21,347 nucleotides of DNA from a bacterium Ga0077546 (GCA_001464165.1 LNEX01000297.1:1-21347), one strand, 5' to 3'; numbered from the stretch's first letter, positions 8,731-16,140 are shown. Notes: generated by a model not told the origin, from the sequence alone. A program made the numbers and translations.

Positions 8731-8770
8731 AAGCTCAGTTCAGGCAATAGTCAGGGCTGGGCTTGCTTTT
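8731..8770 (+). terminator. Possible terminator of the aceBA operon
   Basis: AAGCTCAG (8731-8738) can pair with CTGGGCTT (8757-8764) with one T-G wobble around an 18-base loop, followed by GCTTTT. The long loop and short T run make it weak, but it lies 30 bases after the aceA stop, where a terminator is expected. Confidence 0.35.
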
Positions 8771-8845
8771 ACTATTTCGAGTAACCGGAGAATCCTTCAG
8801 TTTTTTTTGCCGGTGGTAGAATGAAATTATCCAACGGAAAATCAC

Positions 8846-9166
8846 ATGTTTGTTTTAGACAAATCCATCTCACGCATTCAAATAGTTTTGCTGATGTGGC
8901 TAATCGGCTTAGCGTTAAACTTGGTAAGCCCATCTTGGTCAGCTCTGATTTATAATCCAGATCTCAGATTGATTGGGATTCTTTGCATTATTTTGCAGAT
9001 GACAGCTTCTTATGGCTTTCTACGTTTCAAGTCCACGCGACATAAAGTGATGATCTGCATGCTGTTGCTTCTTGCATTTTTGCCATTTTATTTGATACCT
9101 CAAACCTATGCCTTCTGGATCAGCTTGCACCCAACCTATTACCTCTTGGAGCTGTTCTGGCGCTAG
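8846..9166 (+). CDS. Small three-helix membrane protein
   Basis: This 106-residue protein is not recognised. Three hydrophobic segments are visible at about residues 12-32 (IVLLMWLIGLALNLV), 42-60 (LIGILCIILQMTASYGFL) and 68-90 (VMICMLLLLAFLPFYLIP). Basic residues in the loop before the third segment (RFKSTRHK) help set topology. A modest GGA lies 8 bases upstream of the ATG. It stands alone between aceA and the McrB-like pair. The strong hydrophobic periodicity makes it a likely real gene; function is unknown. Confidence 0.6.
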   Translation: MFVLDKSISRIQIVLLMWLIGLALNLVSPSWSALIYNPDLRLIGILCIILQMTASYGFLRFKSTRHKVMICMLLLLAFLPFYLIPQTYAFWISLHPTYYLLELFWR

Positions 9167-9186
9167 GCAACCTCTAAAGGCAATAA

Positions 9187-9432
9187 CTGCAAGCGGATTT
9201 AGATCGAAAACGAATCCAAGAGTTTCTGCACTCTCCCCTCGGCCACAACTCAACCGCCCTCGCAAAGATAAAAGTCTACGCTAGGGGAAAGTCGTTTCTG
9301 TTGCAAACTGACTCGCAGCTTGCTACAAAATTTTCTTTCCAAGCTTGGCTGAAAACAGGAACGGCTAGGGAGCCGACCCAGGTGCCTCTCAAGCATATTC
9401 GACCGCATCTAGATGTCAAAACTAGTGCCTAG
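9187..9432 (+). other. Open frame without a normal start; possible gene remnant
   Basis: The 339-base gap between 9167 and 9505 holds one long open plus-strand frame, 81 codons from after a TAA (9184-9186) to a TAG (9430-9432). Its translation is of ordinary composition (LDRKRIQEFL near the start, KIKVYARGKSFLLQ in the middle, VPLKHIRPHLD near the end). There is no ATG, GTG or early TTG, and no Shine-Dalgarno. It could be the 3' part of a lost gene or chance. An antisense frame exists over part of it. The end of the gap holds two dyads, listed separately. Confidence 0.2.
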
Positions 9433-9437
9433 GCACT
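9424..9437. promoter_or_regulatory. 14-bp perfect palindrome, operator candidate
   Basis: AGTGCCTAGGCACT is a perfect dyad 69-82 bases before the start of the McrB-like gene. It is immediately followed by TTGACC (9437-9442), which could serve as a -35 element, though no good -10 is seen at the right distance. The geometry is typical of a dimeric repressor site. Confidence 0.45.
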
Positions 9438-9449
9438 TGACCGTGATAT

Positions 9450-9468
9450 CCTAAAGGCGCCCTTTAGG
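9450..9468 (+). promoter_or_regulatory. Perfect 8-bp hairpin before the McrB-like gene
   Basis: CCTAAAGG (9450-9457) and CCTTTAGG (9461-9468) form a perfect stem around CGC. No T tract follows, so it is not a standard terminator. It lies 37 bases upstream of the ATG and may be a second operator or an mRNA leader structure. The ATG itself has no clear Shine-Dalgarno. Confidence 0.4.
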
Positions 9469-9505
9469 GCATTAATGTAGCCCCTTCGACAGCGCATAGA
9501 AACCC

Positions 9506-10447
9506 ATGGATTCCTACATAGAACCTGATTTCGAATCGATTCGCCAAGCAATAGACGCTTCTGGCGCAGTTTATAGCTCCGACCTTTTGCGGCGTTATCA
9601 TCTTTCCTTGAAAACCCGCAGGTTCGTCATTCTGTGCGGCGGAAGCGGTAGCGGTAAGACGCTGCTCACACGCATGTACTCCAACGCTGTAGATGCCCAG
9701 TACCGCCTAGTGGCGGTTGCCCCTAACTGGACGACCAACGAAGATTTATTGGGTTACTACAATCCTCTTAGCAAACAGTACTACGATACGGACTTCAGTC
9801 TTTTCCTTCGCCAAGCAGCCAGAGCCTATGAGTCCGCCATCAATGTCGGAAAAGAGCCCCAGCCGTTCCACCTTGTGCTCGATGAAATGAATTTGGCCCG
9901 CGTTGAGTACTACTTTGCCAAATTTTTGTCTGGCATGGAAGTTCTCACTAGTTTCGGCAAGGCTCAGGTGACTATGTTCGGAGCTGACATAGTCGACTTG
10001 ACTCCCAACTTATTCTTTATCGGAACTGTCAACGTCGACGAGACCACACAAGGTTTTGCCGATAAAATTTATGACCGTGCTCAAGTAATCGAAGTAACGC
10101 ACCACAGAGACGAAATTGCCTCGCGCATTGAACGGCCAGAGCTGCGTCAGGTACTAATGTCTATATGGGATGCAGTGGCAGAAGTCTCACCTTTTTCAAT
10201 CAGAATTATTGATGAAATTAATCGATACGTTGATGAAGCTGTTCGTATAGGGATGAGCTGGGAAGAAGCCGTTGACGATCAAATAATTCAAAAGATACTG
10301 CCACGAATCAAAGGCACTGATATCAGACTTGGTGTCATGCTTCAGAGAATGAATGATGTAACCGCAAACCGGTTCCCGCGGAGCCATAGTAAGATTCAGC
10401 AGCTCAATTATGGTTACCAGACTTATGGAATCGTCTCCTTCTTCTAG
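9506..10447 (+). CDS. Minimal McrB-like AAA+ ATPase
   Basis: This is a 313-residue AAA+ protein of the McrB type. Walker A is GGSGSGKT (45-52), Walker B is FHLVLDEMNLAR (Asp126-Glu127), and the sensor/signature segment is FIGTVNVDETTQGFADKIYDRAQ with Asn176 and an Arg-finger candidate Arg191. The C-terminal lid ends KILPRIKG...FPRSHSKIQQL...YGIVSFF, typical of this branch. McrB proteins usually carry an N-terminal target-recognition domain; here only about 30 residues precede the ATPase core, and an in-frame stop (9497) rules out an upstream extension. The product should form an NTP-driven ring that activates the partner nuclease. Its stop overlaps the start of that partner, indicating a tightly coupled operon. 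Two dyads upstream suggest regulation. It is probably a type IV restriction or anti-phage component. Confidence 0.85.
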   Translation: MDSYIEPDFESIRQAIDASGAVYSSDLLRRYHLSLKTRRFVILCGGSGSGKTLLTRMYSNAVDAQYRLVAVAPNWTTNEDLLGYYNPLSKQYYDTDFSLFLRQAARAYESAINVGKEPQPFHLVLDEMNLARVEYYFAKFLSGMEVLTSFGKAQVTMFGADIVDLTPNLFFIGTVNVDETTQGFADKIYDRAQVIEVTHHRDEIASRIERPELRQVLMSIWDAVAEVSPFSIRIIDEINRYVDEAVRIGMSWEEAVDDQIIQKILPRIKGTDIRLGVMLQRMNDVTANRFPRSHSKIQQLNYGYQTYGIVSFF

Positions 10448-12065
10448 GATCAGTTTCTTTGTTGAAACTGGAGCCCCCATCCATGGCCCCGTCGAAGGGC
10501 GCAAGTGTGGTGTTGCCATTGCTATTCGAAGAGAGCTATGGCCGCTCATCTCCTTGAAGTTAGATACAGAGCCACTGCCGCTTCAGTTGGAGCACGATTC
10601 AATGTGCGCTCGGGCAGAATGGCCCGCAAGCAGACCAGGCCACTACGAACTTGTTCTAGCATGCGGTGACATCCACGAGCGCCTAAATGTCAAGGTGCTA
10701 CCTCAGTATTTTAGAGAGAGTGATTTACTTGCCATCGTTCAAGATTTAGAAGAGAGGATGCCAAAGTTAATCTCATCGCAATTGCAAGAATGCGGTGGAC
10801 TAGTTGGCGAGAATCTGGTTAAGGATCAAGAACCAACCATCGAGCAAGAGTTTGTCAGATTACGTCGTGCCGTTGCTGGCACCAAAGAAAAGCTAGGTGT
10901 TCTGCAGCTTCTACCCATGATACAACGCGAATGCTATCAAGTATTGGTACCGAGGCACGAGCTGCGCAAGGCAAACCAGGCGAGAAAACCAGACATTTCA
11001 AAATTACCCATGGCTATCGCCATGCCAGGGAATATTTTTCCCAGCGGTGCGCTCAAACAAATGTATGATATGACCGTTGAACGCTCTTTCGAAACACACG
11101 AAAATCGCTTGGTGAAAGCTTACGTTCAAGCATTGCAAAGCCAGATGTCGCGACTACAAGGCAGACTAGAAGCAGAAGCAACAGCGCCGGCAATAGCGCG
11201 TGAGTTAGAGACCTTACTTAACGAGTTTCGCCTTGCCTGCACGCGAGCATCATTCTTGAGAGAAGTGAGACAGCCTTTTGTCTCGGCCGGGCGGATCACG
11301 ATGGTGCTCTTGAAGAACCCAGCCTACCGCGCGATTTTAGAAGGTTATCTTGCTCTCTACAAGCAGTCGCCGATAAGACTAGAAGAACCAGCCCTGGCTG
11401 CTCCGCTAAGTAATTTTCCCCGTCTCTATCAGCGCTGGGCTAACCTAGTTGTCATAAGTGTTTTACTGCAAGTCTGTGCTGAATTAGACTATAAATGCGT
11501 CGGTCACTCTTGGATCACGAGAGACAATTCTGGGCTTGTTATTCCACCTATGATAGAAGGAGAAGCAGGACTTAGGCTAGTCTGCCCAATCACAGAAAGA
11601 GTAGTCTGCGTTGTGCCATGGAAAACAGACAGCGGCAGAGCCACCCCTCAAAACAACGGCCCAGAACTACCACCAGCTTTAGCTATCGCCATTTACACAC
11701 CAGAGAGAACTCCGGTGGTGCTCCTGTACGATGCAAAATATCAAGTCGTTGAAGAAGACAACAACAAGCCGGTGGCTAAAAAAGCAAATTCAAAAACAAA
11801 TACGAAATTAAAAGCCATCAAGAAAGATGCCCCGGTAGTAATAAGCGGCATTGCACCAATGAAAGAAGATATCGACGAACTTCTCCACGGCATAGATCGA
11901 AGCAAAACCCCCGATGGTGGCCGCGAGATTCAATATGCAGCGATTTTGTACCCTGGTCAAAGAAAACAGATTACGGCTGAGCTTGAAGCGTTATCAGCGC
12001 GCCCGTCAGATAGAGAAAGTTTAGAACAAAGCATTTACGATGTACTCAGACTCTTCTTGGCTTAA
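10410..12065 (+). CDS. DUF2357 / PD-(D/E)XK nuclease-like partner (McrC-like)
   Basis: This 551-residue protein overlaps the AAA+ gene by 38 bases (or 23 if ATG 10425 is used; neither has a clear Shine-Dalgarno). Residues about 20-100 look like a beta-rich N-terminal domain. About 145-355 is a helical region with ETHENRLVKAYVQAL and YQRWANLVVISVLLQ, as in DUF2357 proteins. From about 380 a PD-(D/E)XK-like (PDDEXK_7/DUF524 type) core holds the motif LLYDAKYQV (Asp441, Lys443) and the trailing MKEDIDELLHGI and AAILYPGQ. A Lys-rich insert (about 452-473) interrupts it. Where these nucleases have P-D-(I/L) ahead of the DAKY strand, this protein has PPALAI (Ala423), so the first acidic residue may be lost. 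In McrBC logic it is the effector driven by the AAA+ ring; its N-terminal domain may supply target recognition. Confidence 0.8.
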   Translation: MVTRLMESSPSSRISFFVETGAPIHGPVEGRKCGVAIAIRRELWPLISLKLDTEPLPLQLEHDSMCARAEWPASRPGHYELVLACGDIHERLNVKVLPQYFRESDLLAIVQDLEERMPKLISSQLQECGGLVGENLVKDQEPTIEQEFVRLRRAVAGTKEKLGVLQLLPMIQRECYQVLVPRHELRKANQARKPDISKLPMAIAMPGNIFPSGALKQMYDMTVERSFETHENRLVKAYVQALQSQMSRLQGRLEAEATAPAIARELETLLNEFRLACTRASFLREVRQPFVSAGRITMVLLKNPAYRAILEGYLALYKQSPIRLEEPALAAPLSNFPRLYQRWANLVVISVLLQVCAELDYKCVGHSWITRDNSGLVIPPMIEGEAGLRLVCPITERVVCVVPWKTDSGRATPQNNGPELPPALAIAIYTPERTPVVLLYDAKYQVVEEDNNKPVAKKANSKTNTKLKAIKKDAPVVISGIAPMKEDIDELLHGIDRSKTPDGGREIQYAAILYPGQRKQITAELEALSARPSDRESLEQSIYDVLRLFLA

Positions 12066-13539
12066 TTCCGGAAAGCGTCGGCTGAATATCGTTGAAACGA
12101 TTGTAATAATCAACGAGCGATTCCTGAAACGACATGACTGGTCCGTGCCTTGTATCGCAAGCAAGCTTAAATACGTCCGACAGGCTCGCTACAGGCTCCT
12201 CTGACATCACTTTTATACTAAGTGGCTCTGCCGATTTCTTTGGTGGTAAAACTTTTAAGAAATCCGTTCGAGTTTTCGATATCAGGTCAGCCATAGAAAT
12301 AATCGATGGAGCGTAGATAACTTCTCCAGAGAATACCTTCCTACCACTCGCGCTGATGAAAGCAACACCATTTATGTTTCTCATAGTTCCAAGAAATTTG
12401 GATAGATGACAGTCGCAGCTCAACCCGGCAATCAACAACTTTGCTTTGACAAGCTTGGTGGCCTTCAATCGAATCTTCATAGCAGTGCTATCGTCTACTA
12501 GATTGGCGAGAACAAAGGAAGGCAGGGGATCTGCTGTGTTTAGGTCTTTAGCACTCTTTAGATCGGCAATCATCTCGCTCAGCTTTCCTTCTTGCATAAA
12601 GACGTCTGCTCGCGCTAGAAAATAGTCCGATACTTTGGCAGCCATATCAATCGCCTGAGTGTAGGAGTCGCGAGCAACCTCTAGCCAGCTATCCTCAAGA
12701 TGCTTGGCGCGACCTTTGATAGAAGCTTGCCGCGCCTTTTCTTGAAAGATTCTTCCGAGTAGAAAGAAGGCTCTAGAGTCTGGTATCGCCTTAAGATTCT
12801 CTATCGCGCAGGTGAAAAGTTTCCTGCCACTGCTTGGATCATCAGACGCCAAAAGCTCTGATGCACGGACATAAATTTCGGCATCTTTGGGCGGATAGCT
12901 TGCAAATACTTTTTTGTAAAGTCCTCGGGCCTGCTCCACCTTATTACCGCGCAGCGCAGAGAGAAAGAGTAAGTTGCGAGCACTGCCGCGCTGATCAGGC
13001 GTCGAGGCGGCGCTCATGGCACTTGTAAATAAACTTCCAGCAAGATCATTCTGATTAATTTTGAGGCAGGTCTGTCCAGCGGCATAGTACCAGTCGAAGC
13101 CAGCATCCTTCCTAATGCTCATGTCCTGCAGAATTTCGATGCCTTTTGCCTGTTCGCCCTTCATAATATAGCAACGTGCTGTGCCAACATAAGGTAAGTA
13201 ATGCGCCGGTTCAATTCTCCCAGCCTTTTCATAACAAGCCATTGCGGCATCATACTCATCTGTTGACTGTAACATCAGTCCCAGATTCATTAAGACAACT
13301 GTATTATCGGGAGCCAGCCGACAGGCTTCTTTGCCTTCACGAATAGCTTCGTACAAGTTTGCTTGTCGCCACAGCATGCACGACATCGTCGCATGCGCCA
13401 ACCAATCTGATTGTTCACTATCGAGAGCCTGGTTCTGAGGCGATGAGAACTCGTTCGAAGCAAAGGCACCCCAAAAAGGCATAAGGGTAAGCGAAGAGCT
13501 CAAAAACACCATCATGTAGAAATGCTTCATAGAGTTCAT
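12046..13539 (-). CDS. Secreted TPR protein with C-terminal HMA-like domain
   Basis: This is a 497-residue protein. The start ATG 13539 has GAGGA about 11 bases upstream; ATG 13530 is an alternative. A signal peptide (about residues 1-28, MMVFLSSSLTLMPFWGAFA) directs export. TPR units follow: about 45-79 and 80-113 are clear (VLMNLGLMLQSTDEYDAAMACYEKA), with weaker ones to about 335. Residues about 366-430 resemble a heavy-metal-associated fold: GLSCDCHLSKFLGTMRNINGV, a strand-rich stretch, then VIYAPSIISMADLI. The usual CxxC is CDC here (Cys375, Cys377). It converges on the nuclease gene and the two coding ends overlap by 20 bp. Its role is likely as a periplasmic or surface scaffold; the HMA reading is tentative. 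Confidence 0.8.
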   Translation of the reverse strand: MNSMKHFYMMVFLSSSLTLMPFWGAFASNEFSSPQNQALDSEQSDWLAHATMSCMLWRQANLYEAIREGKEACRLAPDNTVVLMNLGLMLQSTDEYDAAMACYEKAGRIEPAHYLPYVGTARCYIMKGEQAKGIEILQDMSIRKDAGFDWYYAAGQTCLKINQNDLAGSLFTSAMSAASTPDQRGSARNLLFLSALRGNKVEQARGLYKKVFASYPPKDAEIYVRASELLASDDPSSGRKLFTCAIENLKAIPDSRAFFLLGRIFQEKARQASIKGRAKHLEDSWLEVARDSYTQAIDMAAKVSDYFLARADVFMQEGKLSEMIADLKSAKDLNTADPLPSFVLANLVDDSTAMKIRLKATKLVKAKLLIAGLSCDCHLSKFLGTMRNINGVAFISASGRKVFSGEVIYAPSIISMADLISKTRTDFLKVLPPKKSAEPLSIKVMSEEPVASLSDVFKLACDTRHGPVMSFQESLVDYYNRFNDIQPTLSGIKPRRV

Positions 13540-13606
13540 CGCCGCTCAATCCTCTTCTTCACAGCTATATCTAGGTTCAAATCACTGAGTTTAATCGACT
13601 CGCAGT

Positions 13607-13634
13607 TTGTCCCTTAGTATGGAATGATTATATG
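13607..13634 (+). promoter_or_regulatory. Possible promoter for the Ser/Gly-rich secreted protein
   Basis: TTGTCC (13607-13612) and TATATG (13629-13634) are separated by 16 bases, with four of six matches to consensus in each box. It lies in the 150-base divergent gap and would give a short leader before ATG 13690. Confidence 0.3.
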
Positions 13635-13689
13635 TAGAAGTTTACTTGCGTTCGAGCATCTAGATCACAAGGTTATGTCCGGAGGCTTA

Positions 13690-14955
13690 ATGTCAAAAAT
13701 AGGGCTGTTGTTAATTTGTTCGATGGTTTCAATGATCACAAGTTCAGGGTCGCTGGCATTAGCTTTAGATAATTCGCCGACTTGGAAGGTAAATGCAGCG
13801 GGCTCTGGGTCGTCAGGTTCGGGTTCTGCCGGAGGTACTTCAAAGGGAGATTCATCGAGCTCAAGCTCTTCAACATCGGGTTTTGGAGGTGGTTTGAAGG
13901 CCGGTGTCTCGGGCTCGAGTTCTTCTGGTTCTTCTGGTTCTTCTGGTTCTTCTGGCGGCGGATACTACAATCCTTTACCCGGAAGCCCAAGTTCACTGAT
14001 TCCTGGTACTTCGATTCCGTCCACAGTGACGCGCTTGATTATTTCAAACAAAACCGGTAGTCCTGTAACCATCGGTGTACAGTGCCAACTTCCGGGAGCA
14101 CTTGTTCAAGATGGCTGCACTACTAATATAAGTGACATGGCAATTATGGATGTTACCTCAGGTGCAACTCCAACTCCTCAGGCTTTCACCACCTTCAGCA
14201 CGGGACAGGGCACGTATACCCTTGCTTCGATGCACCGTTATGAGATTGTCAATTTAAAGACCAACCCGTTTTCAGCGCCAGCAAACCAACAGCAGAACTG
14301 CTTGCAGGGTCTAATAGTTAGCTTTGGTCAGTGGAACAACTGCCCAGTCACACCCCCAAACGTTGCACCGGCCTTCCCTATACCGTTTGTTGCCGGACCA
14401 GCCATCCCAAACGGCAGCAACGGAGCCGAGCCCACTCTGAACATCCCCAGTACGATCAACGGGGTCGCTGTCACGGGAACGGGATCGACTGAAGTATGCG
14501 ACATTACTTGTGTTAATGGAGCCAACTCTATTCTGAAGTTGACGATAACCTCGCCATCTCAGGCTCCAGCAGGTGGTTCGCAAGCTCTTCCATGGCAATA
14601 CGACGCCTCCGGTAGCATCGGTGCCGGACAAAGCTTCAGTACAACTAACTCATGGGTAAATATTGCAGATAAGTGTGACGACAATTGCTACAAGATTGTA
14701 AACGGTGTCCAAACAGACCGTCCCGGAGTTTTCCCCTACGGCTGTACGCAATGCAATATTAATCCGGACCCGAAACCACCCTGTGGACAGTTCTGTGCGG
14801 CACAAAATGGCCTGGCTTCCAATACTGGTTGCACATTCAATCGAGCTGCCCAGACAGCTAATCCGGTCACTGCTCGTTTTGGAGGCACGGTAGAGTTTAG
14901 CTATCTATCACCGGCAGTTCCAACTCCGGCGTGCCAAGGTATGGGACAACCCTAA
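13690..14955 (+). CDS. Secreted protein: Ser/Gly linker plus Cys-rich beta domain
   Basis: The frame opens at an ATG at 13624, but ATG 13690 has GGAGG four bases upstream and places a clean signal peptide at the N-terminus (SKIGLLLICSMVSMI, cut near ALA-LDN). That gives 421 residues. A Ser/Gly linker follows (about residues 38-92), partly coded by a 9-base tandem repeat. The remainder is Thr/Pro/Gly-rich with predicted strands and 14 Cys, an even number suited to disulfides in an oxidising compartment. Segments such as GANSILKLTI, DKCDDNCYK, GVFPYGCTQC and GGTVEFSYL recall thaumatin-like or carbohydrate-binding secreted folds, but I cannot assign one. It is followed 25 bp later by another secreted protein, likely co-expressed. 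Confidence 0.8.
   Translation: MSKIGLLLICSMVSMITSSGSLALALDNSPTWKVNAAGSGSSGSGSAGGTSKGDSSSSSSSTSGFGGGLKAGVSGSSSSGSSGSSGSSGGGYYNPLPGSPSSLIPGTSIPSTVTRLIISNKTGSPVTIGVQCQLPGALVQDGCTTNISDMAIMDVTSGATPTPQAFTTFSTGQGTYTLASMHRYEIVNLKTNPFSAPANQQQNCLQGLIVSFGQWNNCPVTPPNVAPAFPIPFVAGPAIPNGSNGAEPTLNIPSTINGVAVTGTGSTEVCDITCVNGANSILKLTITSPSQAPAGGSQALPWQYDASGSIGAGQSFSTTNSWVNIADKCDDNCYKIVNGVQTDRPGVFPYGCTQCNINPDPKPPCGQFCAAQNGLASNTGCTFNRAAQTANPVTARFGGTVEFSYLSPAVPTPACQGMGQP
13921..13956 (+). repeat. Four tandem 9-bp repeats coding Ser-Ser-Gly
   Basis: TCTTCTGGT occurs three times, then TCTTCTGGC, encoding SSG four times inside the linker. The 9-base unit keeps frame, so linker length can change by slippage without breaking the gene. 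Confidence 0.8.
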
Positions 14956-14967
14956 ACCACGAATTAA

Positions 14968-14973
14968 AGGAAG
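14968..14973 (+). promoter_or_regulatory. Ribosome binding site deciding a TTG start
   Basis: AGGAAG lies seven bases before TTG 14981. No ATG or GTG gives a complete signal peptide in this frame; the first internal Met follows the signal peptide cleavage region. TTG is therefore the likely start. Confidence 0.6.
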
Positions 14974-14980
14974 CGGAACC

Positions 14981-15625
14981 TTGAGAAACGCAGTCCTTCA
15001 GAAGAGAATTGCGCTGCCTTGGTTCGCAGCCATTCTGCTGATCTTGCTGAGCCAGACAACTGGATTTGCCTCGATCAAGGATATGAGCGAGTATCTTCCT
15101 GATGATTACTTAGGAACAGAGTTCAAGTGGTCGATGGTTCTTTACTTACCGGATGTAAAAGATAGTTTGAACTACAAGGGATCAACTCTCTATCCGCTCA
15201 CAAAAGTAAGCGTAAGGTTCAATGACTATATAGCGGCTGGCAAAGTCGAGACCAAACCCTACGAGGAGTTCTGGTATCACAAAAAAGCAATACTGGGCAT
15301 GCGCCGCCGCAATCAAGTTCGACTGATGACCGGCACCAATGGAGCGGTCATACTTTGCCCAAGAAAAGAGGACGGAAGTTCTGACTGCTCGTCGGCTATC
15401 ACCAATGCGTTAGTGCGAGTGCTGCTCGATGTGCAATTCAGAGGCGCGATAACCAGTCTAGTGGTCGTGCCAGATGCAGACTTTCAAGCTATTGTCGGAG
15501 CGCTTGAGAAATATGGATTTTATAGCGAAGACAAATTGAGCAATAATCTCAACGAGCTAGCACTCAGCCTACGTCTTCGGGGCTATCCTCTCGGCGCTGA
15601 AAAGCTTTTGTATTTAAAGAAGTAA
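14981..15625 (+). CDS. Secreted protein of unknown function (TTG start)
   Basis: This 214-residue protein begins at TTG 14981, chosen because a Shine-Dalgarno (14968-14973) precedes it and the first residues form a signal peptide (ALPWFAAILLILLSQTTGFA, cut near FAS). The mature ~185 residues are mixed alpha/beta with two Cys (CPRKEDGSSDC) near the middle that could pair, a conspicuous VVVPDADFQAIVGALEKYGF segment, and a Leu-rich C-terminus. No family is recognised. It lies 25 bp after the Cys-rich secreted protein gene, so the two are probably an operon and may act together outside the membrane. It ends 5 bp from a convergent gene. Confidence 0.7.
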   Translation: MRNAVLQKRIALPWFAAILLILLSQTTGFASIKDMSEYLPDDYLGTEFKWSMVLYLPDVKDSLNYKGSTLYPLTKVSVRFNDYIAAGKVETKPYEEFWYHKKAILGMRRRNQVRLMTGTNGAVILCPRKEDGSSDCSSAITNALVRVLLDVQFRGAITSLVVVPDADFQAIVGALEKYGFYSEDKLSNNLNELALSLRLRGYPLGAEKLLYLKK

Positions 15626-15630
15626 GGTTT

Positions 15631-16140
15631 TCAGTCTGGCGGCATAACATAGCTGATTGGAAAGGTCTGTCTCGACTGAAACTTTAGTGGAGTATTGCCA
15701 CCAAGAACAAACTGCAGAGCAAAGGGCTTGACCTCTACTTGTGTGGTGACAGTAACTGAGCCTGTGACTAAACCTCCCGGATTGACAAGTTCGTCGTTTT
15801 CTGAACTGCGTCGTAGTTTTGGCTGGCTAGTAATCTCGATTTTTACCGGAGGAACCAGACGAAAGTGAGATACCATACTGCTATTCATACCATTCTGGCT
15901 GTTCACTTGTTCAATGAGCAAGAGCGCTCGAGACTCGGCCTGAATGGGATTGCCGGAAGCAGATTTTCGCGCAGCGTCGCGACAAACAGAATCATTGAGA
16001 GAGACGCCATAAATTAGAAGACCCAGATCGACAAGTATAATGACAACCAAAAATAACACGACGCTTCCACAAGTGACTTCGACTAGAGAAGCCGCTGCTA
16101 TTCGTCGGCATGGCAATTTTGCTCGACTACAATTCGTCAT
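15631..16140 (-). CDS. TadE-like single-pass protein
   Basis: This 169-residue protein has a short basic N-terminus (KLPCRR), then AAASLVEVTCGSVVLFLVVIIL as membrane segment, and LGLLIYGVSLNDSVCRDAARKSASG. That is the TadE-family layout, in which a pseudopilin-like helix with a Glu is followed by a conserved Ala/Arg helix. The C-terminal ~110 residues are strand-rich and presumably extracytoplasmic. TadE-type proteins act as minor pseudopilins in Flp/Tad pili. Its ATG overlaps the stop of the upstream TadG-like gene (ATGA, 16137-16140), so the two are translationally coupled. No Tad ATPase, platform or prepilin peptidase gene is in the window. Confidence 0.7.
   Translation of the reverse strand: MTNCSRAKLPCRRIAAASLVEVTCGSVVLFLVVIILVDLGLLIYGVSLNDSVCRDAARKSASGNPIQAESRALLLIEQVNSQNGMNSSMVSHFRLVPPVKIEITSQPKLRRSSENDELVNPGGLVTGSVTVTTQVEVKPFALQFVLGGNTPLKFQSRQTFPISYVMPPD

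Noticed and set aside
8786..8817. ACCGG...CCGGT inverted repeat with a run of eight T between the arms
   Set aside because: The T run is in the loop rather than after the stem, so it does not fit a terminator, and the arms are only five bases.
9020..9265. 81-codon minus-strand frame across the small membrane protein
   Set aside because: It is antisense to a strongly hydrophobic plus-strand protein and has no ribosome-binding site; its Cys/Arg/Gly-rich start looks non-coding.
9362..9375. CGGCT-AGGG-AGCCG small hairpin
   Set aside because: A five-base stem without T tract or conserved context; expected by chance in a region this size.
13736..14060. Plus and minus frames inside the Ser/Gly linker region (FFWFFWFF and QKNQKNQKN repeats)
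   Set aside because: These are alternate readings of the 9-bp SSG repeats; the secreted-protein frame has the start, signal peptide and long continuation.
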